64,000 bases of DNA from Streptomyces sp. SID13726 (GCF_010548375.1 NZ_JAAGLY010000001.1:1-64000); one strand, 5' to 3'. Counted from the first letter of the stretch, positions 1-10,793 are shown. Notes: generated by a model not told the origin, from the sequence alone. A program made the numbers and translations.

Positions 1-86
1 GTAGACGACTGGGTTGATAGGCCGGATCTGGAAGCCCTGTAAGGGGTGGAGGTGACCGGTACTAATAGGCCGAGGGCTTGTCCATA
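1..86 (+). rRNA. rrl: 23S ribosomal RNA, 3' end only
   Basis: The first bases match the universally conserved 3' end of bacterial 23S rRNA, including the stretch ending ...CTAATAGGCCGAGGGCTTG, followed after a short spacer by 5S rRNA. The rest of the gene lies left of the window. The exact 3' end is approximate within a few bases. Confidence 0.93.
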
Positions 87-152
87 TTTGCTCGCGTCCA
101 CTGTGTTAGTTCTGAGGCAACGACCGTGTTTTTTCCGGTCTAACTTCATAGT

Positions 153-271
153 GTTTCGGTGGTCATAGCGTGAGGGAAACGCCCGGTTACATTCCGAACC
201 CGGAAGCTAAGCCTTACAGCGCCGATGGTACTGCAGGGGGGACCCTGTGGGAGAGTAGGACACCGCCGAAC
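153..271 (+). rRNA. rrf: 5S ribosomal RNA
   Basis: About 119 bases matching the actinobacterial 5S rRNA: a 5' arm beginning GTTTCGGTGGTCAT, the central CCGAACCCGGAAGCTAAG block, and a 3' arm ending CACCGCCGAAC that pairs with the 5' end. It sits about 65 bases after the 23S end, the usual rrn operon spacing, and is followed directly by a strong terminator. Ends are precise to a few bases. Confidence 0.95.
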
Positions 272-281
272 AATCATTCAA

Positions 282-324
282 AGAGTTGGATCCTGAACTT
301 CGGTTCGGGGTCCAACTCTTTTTT
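282..324 (+). terminator. Intrinsic terminator of the rRNA operon
   Basis: A 17-bp stem (282-298 with 303-319, two G-T wobbles) closed by a TTCG tetraloop and followed by five T residues. It lies 10 bases after 5S rRNA and is the clearest rho-independent terminator in the window. Confidence 0.95.
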
Positions 325-370
325 GTTGTGCGTCACTTGGAGTTCACGTTGCGCAACAACCATCCGAAGC

Positions 371-1048
371 ATGGGTACTGCTGCAATGCTCAGGGCCGCC
401 GGCATCGGAGTCGGTGACGAGGTCGTCGTACCGGCCTTCGGGAACGTCGAGGTCGCCGAGGCGGTGACACTCGCCGGTGCGCTGCCGGTGTTCGCTGACA
501 TACATCCGGTGAGCTACTGCCTCGATGCGTCCGCTGTGGAAGCGGCCGTGACTCCGCGGACGGCGGCCGTCGTCGTCGTACACCGCTTCGGACGCCCCGC
601 CGACATGCGGCGGTTGCTCGAAGTCGGGCAGCGGCACGAGCTGTTGGTGCTGCAGGAGGGCGAGTCCGAGGCGCCGTACGACGAGATCGCTCAGCGTCGG
701 GAGCGGGCCTGCTACCTCGACGGGAAGCTGCGCGGGGTGCGCACGCCCGATGGTGGGGACGGGCACACCTACCAGCAGTACGTCGTGCGAGTGCCGGGGA
801 ACGGGCGGCCGGACCGGGATGCCTTCGCTCGGGCGTTGCGCGGCAAGGGAGTTGACTGCCGGGTGCCGGTGAAGACGCCCGTGCACCGGCTGCCGGAGTT
901 CCGGCGCTGTGTGTCGCTTCCGGAGACCGAGCGGGCCGCCGACGAGACGCTCGCGCTTCCGGTGGACGCCTCGTTGACCAAGCGGGACATGCAGCGGGTC
1001 GTGGCCGCGTGCAATGCGCTCGGGGGACTGCTTCAGCCTGCTTTCTGA
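371..1048 (+). pseudogene. Truncated DegT/DnrJ/EryC1 family aminotransferase-like protein
   Basis: An open frame of 225 codons from ATG 371 (or ATG 386; no good ribosome site). The N-terminal part (GTAAMLRAAGIGVGDEVVVPAF onward) matches the PLP-binding start of DegT-type sugar aminotransferases, and the C-terminal part (YQQYVVRVPG ... GVDCRVPVKTPVHRLPEF) matches their small domain. At about 225 residues it is much shorter than the usual 370-400. The central block with the DAAQA segment and the Schiff-base lysine is missing, bridged by a short unrelated linker (about residues 95-125). It therefore cannot work as a normal PLP enzyme. It may be a decayed gene or a repurposed fold, and the open frame suggests it may still be expressed. 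Confidence 0.6.
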
Positions 1049-1123
1049 GCGAGTTGGGAGCACGGGTCTGTTCGGGGTATGATCTATTCCGTTGCCGCGG
1101 GGGAAACCTCGAAAAGGCGACAG

Positions 1124-1199
1124 GCCCCCTTAGCTCAGTCGGCAGAGCGTCTCCATGGTAAGGAGAAGGTCAACGGTTCGATTCCGTTAGGGGGCTCCA
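1124..1199 (+). tRNA. tRNA-Thr (anticodon GGT)
   Basis: A full cloverleaf: acceptor GCCCCCT/AGGGGGC (1124-1130 with 1189-1195), D arm GCTC...GAGC, anticodon stem TCTCC/GGAGA with loop ATGGTAA (anticodon GGT at 1157-1159), T arm with GGTTCGATTCC, and an encoded CCA at 1197-1199. GGT reads ACC/ACU threonine codons. Confidence 0.97.
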
Positions 1200-1206
1200 G
1201 CCAAAA

Positions 1207-1235
1207 GGCCCCGCCCATTCGGGCGGGGCCTTTTT
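1207..1235. terminator. Bidirectional terminator between tRNA-Thr and the convergent SpoIIE gene
   Basis: A perfect 10-bp GC stem (1207-1216 with 1221-1230) with loop ATTC and five T on the plus strand. AAAA precedes the stem, so it also works on the minus strand. It lies between the tRNA and the stop codon of the convergent gene at 1247. Confidence 0.93.
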
Positions 1236-1246
1236 CGTGCTCTCTC

Positions 1247-4000
1247 TCAGTCCGTGGGCAGGCCCGGGACGCGCATTGCCAGGATCGCCATGTCGTCGGA
1301 CGGGGCGTCAGAGGCGAAGCGCTCGACCGCGCGCATGATGCGGGCCGCGACCGCGCCGGCCGTCAGGCCCGTGCAGGTCGTGAGGACGTCGGCGAGGCCG
1401 TCGTCGCCCAACATGCGGGTGCCTTCCCGGCGTTCGGTGACGCCGTCGGTGACGCAGAGGAGGACGTCTCCCGGGTCGAGGGTGACCGTCTGCTCGTAGA
1501 GCTCCAGGTCCTCCATGACGCCGAGGAGGGGCTGCGGTTCGGCGGCCGGTTCGACGGTGCCGTCCTGGCGCAGGCGGAGCGGGAGCGGGTGGCCGGCGCA
1601 GACGACCTTCAGGCGGGCGCTGCCGTCCTCCTGGGGCCACAGCTCGCCGTAGAGGAGGGTCAGGAAGCGGCTGCGGGCGCCCTCGTCGAGGATCGCGGAG
1701 TTGAGGCGCTCCAGGACCGCCGGGCCGCTGAGACCCTCGCGGGCGAGCAGCCTGAGGGCGTGCCGGGCGAGGCCGGTGACCGCCGCCGCGTTGGGGCCCG
1801 TACCGCAGACGTCGCCGATGGCGAAGCCGTAGGCGCCGTCGCTGATGGGGAACAAGTCGTAGAAGTCGCCGCCGACTTCGTTGCCCTCGCCGGCCGCGCG
1901 GTAGATGACCTCGACCTCGACGCCGTCGATCTCGGGGAGTTCGGGCGGCAGGAGGCTGCGCTGGAGGGACTGGCTGATCGCTGTGCGCTCGGAGTAGAGG
2001 CGGGCGTTGTCGAGGGCGAGGGCGGCCCTTCGTGAGAGGTCTTCCGCCAACTCCAGGATCTCCTGGCGGAAATGCTCGTCCGTGGGCTTGCCGAGGGTCA
2101 GCATGCCGATGACGCGGTTGCGGGCGACCAGGGGGAGGACGACGGTCTCGCCGCCGACCGCGGAGGCCGTGGCGAGCGTGGGGCCGATTCCGGAGGCTAC
2201 CTGGTGGGTGGGGCCGCCGCTGAGGCCGAGGCTGCGCATGGAGCTGCGCAGGGCCGCCTGGTGGGCCGCCTCGCCGGGGGCCGACCAGACGCGGGCACCG
2301 GGGGTCGGGACCGGGTCCGGCGGGGAGATCTTCGACAGCAACGACTTGATGCCGTCGATGAGTTCCTCGTCCTCGTGCAGGACGTACGACAGATAGGGCT
2401 CCGAGGCCTGGTCGGCGATCGTGTAGACCGCGCACCAAGTGGCCAGGGTCGGGACGGTCATCTGGGCCATGAGAGCCAGCGTCTGGTCGCGGTCCAGGGT
2501 GCCCGCGAGGAGGTCGGAGGCCTCGACGAGGAAGCTCAGGGAGCCGCGGCGCAGGCGTTCGAGTTCGCCGAGGCGGGCCGACTCGACGGCCAACGCGATG
2601 CGGTCGGCGGCGAATTGGAGGCGCAGGGCCTCTTCGTTGGAGTATCTGCCGGGCGCTTCCGCGGCCACGCCGAGCGAGCCGGTGAGGCGGCCCTCGACCT
2701 TGAGGGGGACGGTCACGACCGAGCGCATTCCCGTGCCGCTCAGCAGCGGGACGGCGCCCGGTACGGCCGACAGGTCGTCGTGGACGGCCGGCATGCGGGC
2801 GGAGCCGTAGCGGCCGGGGCCCGCCTCGACGGGCACGCGGGCGAAGCGCTGGCGGGCGGAGGGCAGGCCGGTGGAGGCGCGGACCTCCAACTCCGTCTCG
2901 TCGTCGGTCGCGAGGAGCAGGAAGGCGGAGTCGCCGTCGAGCATGTCGCGGGCGCGTTCGACCGTGCGCTGGAGCAGGCCGTCGAGGTCGTCCGGGGCCG
3001 GGGAGCCGATGAACACCTCGAAGGGGTCGGTGCTCTGGCCGTCGGAGGAGGTGTTGGTGTCGGAGGTGGCGACGCGCAACGGGGTCTGGAGTACGGCGCG
3101 TTCGTGGTCGCGGACCAGGAGGCAGACCGTGGAGGGCTCGCCGCCGGTGTCGCGGACGCGCAGGTGGGAGGCGTAGACCGAGGTGACGCGGCCGTTGGCG
3201 GCCCTTATGCCGTAACTGCCTTCCCAGCGCGAGAGTTGGAGTGCCTCGGCGATGCCGGTGCCGGTGCCCGGGGTGTGCGGCCAGGCCGCGAGGTCGGTGA
3301 GGGGTTTGCCCACGACCTGTTCGGCGGCGTACCCGAAGAGTTCCTCGGCGTCCTCGTTCCACGAGGTGATGGCGCACGTGCGGTCGATCTGGACGACGGC
3401 GACGCGGACGCGGCCGTCGGCCAGCGGGAGGAGGTCCGCGGGCAGGGAGGGTCCGGCCGTGCGGGTGCCCACCGGGCGCTCGGGGAGGTCGAGTTGGAAC
3501 CAGACCTGCTTGAGGGCGGGCGTGTACTCGACGCCCCAGCGGGAGGCGAGGGCCGCGCAGAGCTGGAGGCCGCGGCCGCCCTCGCGGTCGAGGTTGCCCA
3601 TGGTGACGGCCTGACCCTGGAGGGGGATCTCGCGCTCCGGGTAACGATCCGCGACCTCGATCCGCACACCTTCGTCACTGCGCAGGCACAGAACGTCCGC
3701 GGCGGTGCCCGCGTGCACCACGGCGTTGGTGACGAGTTCGCTGGTGAGGACCACCGCGTCGTCGACGATGTCGGCGAAGCCCCAGCCCTGGAGGGTGTCG
3801 CGGACGAAGGAGCGGGCGGTCGCTACCGATCGTCCCACGGGCTCGAAGCTGGCGGCCGCGCGCGCGGTGATCACAGAACTCCTCGGCCGGTTGTCGACGT
3901 GCAGGGCTGCCTGGCCGACCGGCTGCTGCCGCTGCTGCGGCAGGCCACCCGTCGGCCGGGGGTCCGGGTTCTGTCCCCCGGGGATCAGTCCGGTGGTCAT
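1247..4000 (-). CDS. SpoIIE-type PP2C phosphatase with N-terminal ATPase, PAS and GAF domains
   Basis: A 917-residue cytoplasmic signalling protein. From the N terminus: an RsbW-like HATPase (about 38-150, with SELVTNAVVHA and the GRGLQL glycine box), a PAS domain (about 165-290), two GAF-like regions (about 330-670), and a C-terminal PP2C/SpoIIE domain (about 690-905) with metal motifs GGDFYDLF, IGDVCGTG, TDGVTE and SDDMAILA. Such proteins usually combine kinase and phosphatase activity toward anti-anti-sigma partners. Start ATG 4000 is chosen because GGAGGG precedes it by 11 bases; an upstream in-frame ATG at 4081 would add 27 residues. It is divergent from osaA, as in other Streptomyces. 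The partner proteins are not encoded nearby. Confidence 0.9.
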   Translation of the reverse strand: MTTGLIPGGQNPDPRPTGGLPQQRQQPVGQAALHVDNRPRSSVITARAAASFEPVGRSVATARSFVRDTLQGWGFADIVDDAVVLTSELVTNAVVHAGTAADVLCLRSDEGVRIEVADRYPEREIPLQGQAVTMGNLDREGGRGLQLCAALASRWGVEYTPALKQVWFQLDLPERPVGTRTAGPSLPADLLPLADGRVRVAVVQIDRTCAITSWNEDAEELFGYAAEQVVGKPLTDLAAWPHTPGTGTGIAEALQLSRWEGSYGIRAANGRVTSVYASHLRVRDTGGEPSTVCLLVRDHERAVLQTPLRVATSDTNTSSDGQSTDPFEVFIGSPAPDDLDGLLQRTVERARDMLDGDSAFLLLATDDETELEVRASTGLPSARQRFARVPVEAGPGRYGSARMPAVHDDLSAVPGAVPLLSGTGMRSVVTVPLKVEGRLTGSLGVAAEAPGRYSNEEALRLQFAADRIALAVESARLGELERLRRGSLSFLVEASDLLAGTLDRDQTLALMAQMTVPTLATWCAVYTIADQASEPYLSYVLHEDEELIDGIKSLLSKISPPDPVPTPGARVWSAPGEAAHQAALRSSMRSLGLSGGPTHQVASGIGPTLATASAVGGETVVLPLVARNRVIGMLTLGKPTDEHFRQEILELAEDLSRRAALALDNARLYSERTAISQSLQRSLLPPELPEIDGVEVEVIYRAAGEGNEVGGDFYDLFPISDGAYGFAIGDVCGTGPNAAAVTGLARHALRLLAREGLSGPAVLERLNSAILDEGARSRFLTLLYGELWPQEDGSARLKVVCAGHPLPLRLRQDGTVEPAAEPQPLLGVMEDLELYEQTVTLDPGDVLLCVTDGVTERREGTRMLGDDGLADVLTTCTGLTAGAVAARIMRAVERFASDAPSDDMAILAMRVPGLPTD

Positions 4001-4396
4001 GTGTGCGGCCGCCCTCCGATGCCCGCTCGTGCTCGTGCCACCGCCCAGGCCGGACGGACCGGCTCGGCTGGACAGCCGCATGCAAGGTTACTTACCTTCG
4101 ACGGCCATGCGGATGCCGGTCTGCAGTGTTTCCGTCCGGAGGGTGTGCGGACGATGTGCGAAGCTGCCGAACTGTTATGGCCGGGTTCAACCAGGGTGAA
4201 ACACTGGGCAAGCTCCTGAAGAAGGTCCGGGCAGGCCGAGTGGCTTGTGCGTACGGCGGGCAGCAGCCCGTGGTGCGGCTTTGTATGCCTGGTTGAAATG
4301 ACGCTGTAGTAAGCAGAAGCGCGCGGCGGAAACCGGTGCGCCGCGTGGTAGCACCCGAGCACAGCAGTAACGGTCGACCCCTTCGGGAGGGACACA
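4001..4396. promoter_or_regulatory. Divergent intergenic region between the SpoIIE gene and osaA
   Basis: About 396 bases without a confident gene. It must hold the promoters of both flanking genes, but I could not identify a convincing -35/-10 pair. A 39-codon open frame starts at ATG 4177 and ends at 4296; it is basic and lacks a clear ribosome site, so it is noted only as a possibility. Confidence 0.5.
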
Positions 4397-7300
4397 GTGG
4401 AGTCTGGCGCAGCGACGCGGGGCACTAAGACGCGCGCGAAGGGCGGTCAGTCCCCGAGCGGCCAGCGCAAACCGCGGGGCGGGACCACCGCGGTGGACAC
4501 GGCTGCCCTGGACCGGTTGCTGTCGGCGCTGGTGTCGATGCGTGACGGGAACTTCCGCAAACGGCTCACGGTGTCCGGCGACGGCGTGATGACGGAGATC
4601 GCGGCGGTCTTCAACGAGGTGGCCGACCGCAATCTGCATCTGACGGGTGAGCTGTCGCGGGTGCGGCGGATGGTGGGCCGTGAGGGCAAGCTCACGGAAA
4701 GGCTGGAAACAGGTGCCTGCGAGGGCTCCTGGGCGTCCGCCATCGACGCCTCCAACGCCCTGGTGGACGATCTCGTACGACCCGTCTCCGAGGTCGGCCG
4801 AGTACTGTCCGCGGTCGCGGAGGGCGATCTGTCGCCCCGTATGGAGCTCAGGACCCAGGCGCCGGACGGTACGGGGCATCCGCTGCGCGGGGAGTTCCTG
4901 AAGGTCGGGCGGACGGTGAACAACCTTGTCGATCAGCTTTCGACGTTCACCGACGAGGTCACGCGGGTGGCCAGCGAGGTCGGTACCGAGGGCAAGCTCG
5001 GCGGGCAGGCACGCGTGCGGGGCATGTCGGGTTCCTGGAAGGACCTGACCGAGTCCGTCAACACGATGGCGTACCGGCTGACGGCCCAGGTGCGGGACAT
5101 CGCGCTGGTGACCACGGCGGTCGCCAAGGGTGATCTCTCGCGGAAGGTCACGGTTCACGTGGCCGGCGAGATGCTGGAGCTGAAGAACACCGTCAACACG
5201 ATGGTGGACCAGCTGTCGTCCTTCTCCTCCGAGGTGACCCGCGTCGCGCGCGAGGTGGGCGTCGAGGGCGAGCTGGGCGGCCAGGCGCAGGTGCCGGGGG
5301 TGGCCGGCGTGTGGAAGGACCTCACCGATTCGGTGAACCTGATGGCCGGCAACCTGACGGCCCAGGTGCGCGGGATCGCGCAGGTGACGACGGCGGTGGC
5401 CAACGGTGACCTGTCGCAGAAGGTGACGGTCTCCGCACGCGGCGAGGTCGCGCAGCTCGCCGACACGATCAACCAGATGACCGAGACGCTGCGGATCTTC
5501 GCGGACGAGGTCACGCGCGTGGCCAACGAGGTCGGTGCCGAGGGACAGCTCGGCGGGCAGGCGAACGTGCCGGGTGCGGCGGGGACGTGGAAGGACCTCA
5601 CCGATTCGGTGAACACGGTCTTCCGGAACCTCACCACTCAGGTGCGGGACATCGCCGCCGTGACGACGGCGGTGGCCAACGGTGACCTGTCGCAGAAGGT
5701 CACCGTGGACGTGGCCGGCGAGATGCTGGAGCTGAAGAACACCGTCAACGGCATGGTGGACCAGCTGTCCGCGTTCGGTGCCGAGGTCACGCGCGTGGCG
5801 CGCGAGGTCGGTGTCGAGGGCGAGCTGGGCGGCCAGGCGCAGGTGCCCGGGGCCGCCGGTACCTGGAAGGACCTCACGGACTCCGTCAACACGGCGTTCC
5901 GCAACCTCACAGGGCAGGTGCGGAACATCGCCCAGGTGACGACGGCGGTGGCCAACGGCGATCTGTCGCAGAAGGTCACCGTGGACGTCTCCGGCGAGAT
6001 GCTGCAGCTGAAGAACACCGTGAACACGATGGTCGACCAGCTGTCCGCCTTCGCCGACCAGGTGACGCGGATGGCCCGGGACGTGGGCACCGAGGGCCGT
6101 CTGGGCGGTCAGGCGGTGGTGCCGGGGGTCTCCGGGACCTGGAAGGAGCTCACCGACTCCGTCAACTTCATGGGCGGCAACCTCACCTCGCAGGTGCGGC
6201 AGATCGCCCAGGTGACGACCGCGGTGGCCCGGGGTGACCTGTCGCAGAAGATCGACGTGGACGCGCGGGGCGAGATCCTGGAGCTGAAGAACACCGTCAA
6301 CACGATGGTCGACCAGCTCTCCGCCTTCGCCGACCAGGTGACCCGCGTGGCCCGCGAGGTGGGTACCGAGGGGCGCCTCGGCGGGCAGGCGCAGGTGCCC
6401 GGCGTCGCCGGTGTGTGGCGGGACCTGACCGACTCCGTGAACGGAATGGCGGGAAACCTCACGGCCCAGGTCCGCAACATCGCCCAGGTGGCCACCGCGG
6501 TGGCCCGGGGTGACCTGTCGCAGAAGATCGATGTGGACGCGCGGGGCGAGATCCTGGAGCTGAAGAACACCCTCAACACGATGGTGGACCAGCTCTCCAG
6601 CTTCGCCGACCAGGTGACGCGGGTGGCCCGCGAGGTGGGTACCGAGGGCATCCTGGGCGGGCAGGCCGAGGTGCAGGGTGTCTCCGGCACCTGGAAGGAC
6701 CTCACGCAGTCCGTGAACTTCATGGCGAACAACCTGACCATCCAGGTGCGCAACATCGCCGAGGTCACGACCGCGGTCGCCAAGGGTGACCTGTCGAAGA
6801 AGATCACGGTCGACGCGAAGGGCGAGATCCTCGAACTCGTCACGACCGTCAACACGATGGTCGACCAGCTGTCGTCGTTCGCCGAGCAGGTGACCCGGGT
6901 GGCCCGTGAGGTGGGCACCGAGGGGCAGCTGGGCGGTCAGGCGCGGGTTCCGGGTGTCACGGGCATCTGGAAGGACCTCAGCGACAACGTGAACCTGATG
7001 GCCAACAACCTGACCATGCAGGTGCGCAACATCTCCCAGGTCGCGAACGCGGTCGCCAACGGTGACCTCACGCGGACGGTGACGATCGAGGCGCGCGGGG
7101 AGGTCGCGCAGCTCGCCGACACCTTCAACACCATGGTGAAGACGCTGAGTTCGTTCGCCGACCAGGTCACCAAGGTGGCCCGTGAGGTGGGCACGGACGG
7201 CATCCTGGGCGGTCAGGCGCGGGTGCCCGGTGTGGCCGGCACCTGGAAGGACCTCACCGAGTCGGTGAACCAGATGGCGTCCAACCTGACCGGTCAGGTG

Positions 7301-9868
7301 CGGAACATCGCCATGGTGACCACGGCCATCGCCAAGGGTGACCTGACGAAGAAGATCGACATCGACGCGCGCGGTGAGATCCTCGAACTCAAGACGACCA
7401 TCAACACCATGGTCGACCAGCTGTCCTCCTTCGCGGAGGAGGTCACCCGGGTCGCCCGCGAGGTGGGTACCGAGGGACAGCTCGGCGGACAGGCACGCGT
7501 GCGTGACGTCGACGGCACGTGGCGCGACCTCACCGAGTCCGTGAACGAGATGGCAGGGAACCTCACCCGGCAGGTGCGCGCCATCGCGCGCGTGGCGACC
7601 GCGGTGACCAGGGGCGACCTGAACCTGAAGATCGACGTGGACGCGTCCGGCGAGATCCAGGAGCTCCAGGACTACATCAACAAGATGATCGCCAACCTGC
7701 GTGACACCACGATCGCCAACAAGGAGCAGGACTGGCTGAAGGGCAACCTGGCGCGTATCTCGGCGCTCATGCAGGGACGCCGGGACCTGGAGGACGTGGC
7801 CTCGCTGATCATGAGCGAGCTGACGCCGGTGGTGACCGCGCAGCACGGCGCGTTCTTCGTCGCGATGCCGCTCCTTGACGGCAAGGACCTGAGCGCCGAG
7901 GCCGAGGACCAGTACGAGCTGCGGATGCTCGGCTCGTACGGCTACTCGATGGGCTCCATGCCGACGTCGTTCCGGCCCGGTGAGGCGCTGATCGGGACAG
8001 CCGCCGAGGAGAAGCGCACGATCCTGGTGGAGAACGCGCCCAGCGGCTACCTGAAGATCTCCTCCGGTCTCGGAGAGGCGCCGCCCGCGCAAGTGATCGT
8101 CCTCCCGGTGCTGTTCGAGGGCAAGGTGCTCGGTGTCATCGAGCTCGCGTCCTTCACACCCTTTACGCAGATCCAGAAGGACTTCCTCAACCAGATCGCC
8201 GAGATGATCGCGACCAGCGTCAACACCATCTCCGTCAACACCAAGACGGAGGTGCTGCTGAAGCAGTCGCAGGAGCTGACCGAGCAACTCAGGGAGCGGT
8301 CGGCGGAGTTGGAGAACCGGCAGAAGGCCCTCCAGGCGTCCAACGCGGAACTGGAGGAGAAGGCCGAGCTGCTGGCCCAGCAGAACCGCGACATCGAGGT
8401 GAAGAACACCGAGATCGAGGAGGCGCGGCAGGTCCTGGAGGAGCGCGCCGAGCAACTCGCCGTGTCCATGCGGTACAAGAGCGAGTTCCTGGCCAACATG
8501 TCGCACGAGCTGCGTACGCCGCTCAACTCGCTGCTGATCCTCGCCAAGCTGCTCGCCGACAACGCGGACTCCAACCTGACCCCGAAGCAGGTCGAGTTCG
8601 CCGAGACCATCCACGGCGCCGGGTCCGACCTGCTCCAGCTGATCAACGACATCCTCGACCTGTCGAAGGTCGAGGCGGGCAAGATGGACGTCTCCCCGAC
8701 GCGTATCGCGCTCGTACAGCTCGTGGACTACGTGGAGGCGACCTTCCGGCCGCTGACCGCGGAGAAGGGCCTCGACCTGTCCGTACGGGTCTCGCCCGAG
8801 CTGCCCGCCACCCTGCACACCGACGAGCAGCGACTGCTCCAGGTGCTGCGCAACCTGCTGTCCAACGCGGTGAAGTTCACCGACTCCGGAGCGGTCGAGC
8901 TGGTGATCCGGCCCGCCAACCGGGACGTGCCGATGGGCATCAGGGAGCAGTTGCTCGAAGCCGGTTCGCTGCGGGATCCGGGCGCCGACCTGATCGCGTT
9001 CTCGGTGACCGACACGGGCATCGGGATCGCGGGCAGCAAGATGCGGGTGATCTTCGAGGCGTTCAAGCAGGCCGACGGCACGACCAGCCGCAAGTACGGC
9101 GGTACCGGGCTCGGGCTGTCGATCTCGCGGGAGATCGCGCAGCTGCTCGGCGGTGAGATCCACGCGCAGAGCGAGCCGGGGCGTGGATCGACGTTCACGC
9201 TGTATTTGCCGCTGCACCCCAGCGAACTGCCGCCGCAGGGCTACCAGCAGGCCATGCCCGCGCTGGAGGCGGGCGACCTGGTGGCGTCGACGTCGGAGAA
9301 CGGCCTGTCCGACGTGGAGATCGAGACGCCGGCCGAGGTGAAGTCGTACCGGGAGACCCAGAACGGAGCCGCGGCGCTCTTCAGGCGGCGGCGCCGGCCG
9401 TCCCCCGCCCTCGAACCGCGGATCGGGCAGCCGGACCAGTGGTCGGCGGTGGAGCACCAGACCACACCGCAGCCGCGCCGGGGCATCCGGTTCGGCGGTG
9501 AGAAGGTGCTGATCGTCGACGACGACATCCGTAACGTCTTCGCCCTCACCAGCGTCCTCGAACAGCACGGACTGTCCGTGCTGTACGCGGAGAACGGCCG
9601 TGAGGGCATCGAGGTCCTGGAGCAGCACGACGACGTGGCGGTCGTACTGATGGACATCATGATGCCGGAGATGGACGGGTACGCGACGACCAACGCGATC
9701 CGCAGGATGCCGCAGTTCGCCGGGCTTCCGATCATCGCGCTGACCGCCAAGGCGATGAAGGGCGACCGCGAGAAGGCGATCGAGTCGGGAGCCTCGGACT
9801 ACGTGACCAAGCCGGTCGATCCCGATCATCTGCTGTCGGTCATGGAGCAGTGGATGCGGGAGGAGTGA
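4397..9868 (+). CDS. osaA: OsaA, hybrid histidine kinase with a multi-HAMP array (osmoadaptation)
   Basis: An 1823-residue soluble hybrid kinase with no membrane segment. Order: N-terminal HAMP-like region (about 35-186), ten tandem units of about 92 residues (187-1106), GAF-like domain (about 1120-1290), coiled coil (about 1295-1375), HisKA with the phospho-accepting histidine at about 1370 in [12 protein letters not shown], HATPase with [14 protein letters not shown] and GTGLGLS boxes, and a receiver domain with aspartate about 1753 in [14 protein letters not shown] 4397 is preceded by GGGAGG with a 6-base gap. In Streptomyces coelicolor OsaA works with OsaB in adapting growth and sporulation to high osmolarity; the same neighbour is present here, and the assignment is by architecture and gene order. 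Confidence 0.95.
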   Translation: MESGAATRGTKTRAKGGQSPSGQRKPRGGTTAVDTAALDRLLSALVSMRDGNFRKRLTVSGDGVMTEIAAVFNEVADRNLHLTGELSRVRRMVGREGKLTERLETGACEGSWASAIDASNALVDDLVRPVSEVGRVLSAVAEGDLSPRMELRTQAPDGTGHPLRGEFLKVGRTVNNLVDQLSTFTDEVTRVASEVGTEGKLGGQARVRGMSGSWKDLTESVNTMAYRLTAQVRDIALVTTAVAKGDLSRKVTVHVAGEMLELKNTVNTMVDQLSSFSSEVTRVAREVGVEGELGGQAQVPGVAGVWKDLTDSVNLMAGNLTAQVRGIAQVTTAVANGDLSQKVTVSARGEVAQLADTINQMTETLRIFADEVTRVANEVGAEGQLGGQANVPGAAGTWKDLTDSVNTVFRNLTTQVRDIAAVTTAVANGDLSQKVTVDVAGEMLELKNTVNGMVDQLSAFGAEVTRVAREVGVEGELGGQAQVPGAAGTWKDLTDSVNTAFRNLTGQVRNIAQVTTAVANGDLSQKVTVDVSGEMLQLKNTVNTMVDQLSAFADQVTRMARDVGTEGRLGGQAVVPGVSGTWKELTDSVNFMGGNLTSQVRQIAQVTTAVARGDLSQKIDVDARGEILELKNTVNTMVDQLSAFADQVTRVAREVGTEGRLGGQAQVPGVAGVWRDLTDSVNGMAGNLTAQVRNIAQVATAVARGDLSQKIDVDARGEILELKNTLNTMVDQLSSFADQVTRVAREVGTEGILGGQAEVQGVSGTWKDLTQSVNFMANNLTIQVRNIAEVTTAVAKGDLSKKITVDAKGEILELVTTVNTMVDQLSSFAEQVTRVAREVGTEGQLGGQARVPGVTGIWKDLSDNVNLMANNLTMQVRNISQVANAVANGDLTRTVTIEARGEVAQLADTFNTMVKTLSSFADQVTKVAREVGTDGILGGQARVPGVAGTWKDLTESVNQMASNLTGQVRNIAMVTTAIAKGDLTKKIDIDARGEILELKTTINTMVDQLSSFAEEVTRVAREVGTEGQLGGQARVRDVDGTWRDLTESVNEMAGNLTRQVRAIARVATAVTRGDLNLKIDVDASGEIQELQDYINKMIANLRDTTIANKEQDWLKGNLARISALMQGRRDLEDVASLIMSELTPVVTAQHGAFFVAMPLLDGKDLSAEAEDQYELRMLGSYGYSMGSMPTSFRPGEALIGTAAEEKRTILVENAPSGYLKISSGLGEAPPAQVIVLPVLFEGKVLGVIELASFTPFTQIQKDFLNQIAEMIATSVNTISVNTKTEVLLKQSQELTEQLRERSAELENRQKALQASNAELEEKAELLAQQNRDIEVKNTEIEEARQVLEERAEQLAVSMRYKSEFLANMSHELRTPLNSLLILAKLLADNADSNLTPKQVEFAETIHGAGSDLLQLINDILDLSKVEAGKMDVSPTRIALVQLVDYVEATFRPLTAEKGLDLSVRVSPELPATLHTDEQRLLQVLRNLLSNAVKFTDSGAVELVIRPANRDVPMGIREQLLEAGSLRDPGADLIAFSVTDTGIGIAGSKMRVIFEAFKQADGTTSRKYGGTGLGLSISREIAQLLGGEIHAQSEPGRGSTFTLYLPLHPSELPPQGYQQAMPALEAGDLVASTSENGLSDVEIETPAEVKSYRETQNGAAALFRRRRRPSPALEPRIGQPDQWSAVEHQTTPQPRRGIRFGGEKVLIVDDDIRNVFALTSVLEQHGLSVLYAENGREGIEVLEQHDDVAVVLMDIMMPEMDGYATTNAIRRMPQFAGLPIIALTAKAMKGDREKAIESGASDYVTKPVDPDHLLSVMEQWMREE
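4955..7714 (+). repeat. Ten tandem 276-bp coding repeats (HAMP units of osaA)
   Basis: Within osaA, ten consecutive units of 92 codons each begin with (E/Q)VTRVA-EVG and carry the fixed landmarks LGGQA, WKDLT-SVN, QVR-IA, GDLS-K and GE(I/M)(L/Q)-L. Each looks like a pair of alternating HAMP-type four-helix modules. Identity between neighbouring units is high in places (for example units 5 and 6), which could allow copy-number change by recombination. Confidence 0.93.
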
Positions 9869-10112
9869 TGGGAATCAGCGAAGTTCACGCGGAGTTGCTG
9901 ACTCAGTGTGCCCGACGCCGTGTAGAAGTACGGGATTCGGGGAACCTTCTGGTCTCCCGCTACGTTTCTGCTACGTGCACAGTGACATCGCGGTGACAGG
10001 GTGTGGCGACAGACAGGGTGCGGCTACGATGACCGGCACAAGGACGGGCGGCGAAAGGGAGTCGTCCCCAGGGGCGGCGCCCGGTGCACATCCGGGGCGA
10101 GGAGGGCGGGCC

Positions 10113-10793
10113 ATGGTGCAGAAGGCCAAGATCCTCCTGGTCGATGACCGGCCGGAGAATCTGCTGGCGCTGGAGGCCATCCTCTCCGCGCTCGATCAGA
10201 CACTGGTGCGGGCATCGTCCGGGGAGGAAGCGCTCAAGGCGCTGCTCACGGACGACTTCGCGGTCATTCTGCTGGACGTGCAGATGCCGGGTATGGACGG
10301 GTTCGAGACCGCGGCGCACATCAAACGGCGGGAGCGGACCCGGGACATCCCGATCATCTTCCTCACCGCGATCAACCACGGTCCGCACCACACCTTCCGC
10401 GGCTACGCGGCCGGTGCGGTGGACTACATCTCCAAGCCGTTCGACCCGTGGGTGCTGCGGGCGAAGGTCTCGGTGTTCGTCGAGCTCTACATGAAGAACT
10501 GCCAGCTGCGTGAGCAGGCGGCGCTGCTGCGGCTCCAGTTGGAGGGCGGCGGCAAGGGCGCGGTCGGCGACGCGAAGGAACCGGCCGGGCTGCTCGCGGA
10601 GCTGTCGGCGCGGCTCGCGGCGGTCGAGGAGCAGGCGGAGGCGCTGTCCAAGCAGCTGGACGACGAGTCCGCGGACGCGGCCGCGGTGGCCACCGCGGCC
10701 CATCTCGAACGCAAACTCACGGGGTTGCGCCGGGCGCTGGACGCGCTGGAGCCGGGCACGGGCAGTCCGCCGTCGGTGCCCTCGCAGAACTGA
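10113..10793 (+). CDS. osaB: OsaB, response regulator without a DNA-binding domain
   Basis: A 226-residue protein: receiver domain at about 1-125 (ILLVDDRPENLLALE, phospho-accepting aspartate in ILLDVQMPGMDGF, conserved lysine in YISKPFDPW), then an alanine/glutamate-rich C-terminal region (about 130-215) predicted to be coiled coil. No DNA-binding domain is visible, so output is probably through protein contacts. Start ATG 10113 is chosen because GGAGGG lies just upstream; in-frame starts further left (10029, 9906) would put unconserved sequence before the receiver. It lies 244 bases after osaA, so it may have its own promoter. It is the known partner of OsaA in osmotic adaptation. Confidence 0.93.
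   Translation: MVQKAKILLVDDRPENLLALEAILSALDQTLVRASSGEEALKALLTDDFAVILLDVQMPGMDGFETAAHIKRRERTRDIPIIFLTAINHGPHHTFRGYAAGAVDYISKPFDPWVLRAKVSVFVELYMKNCQLREQAALLRLQLEGGGKGAVGDAKEPAGLLAELSARLAAVEEQAEALSKQLDDESADAAAVATAAHLERKLTGLRRALDALEPGTGSPPSVPSQN

Noticed and set aside
4187..9829. A 1880-codon open frame on the minus strand opposite osaA
   Set aside because: It is the antisense shadow of a high-GC gene with repeats: it mirrors the HAMP units, has His/Arg/Gly-biased composition and no known domain.
9869..10112. A stress sigma factor promoter before osaB
   Set aside because: I looked for a GNNT-N14-16-GGGTA(C/T) match because osaB is osmoregulated, but found none good enough to report.
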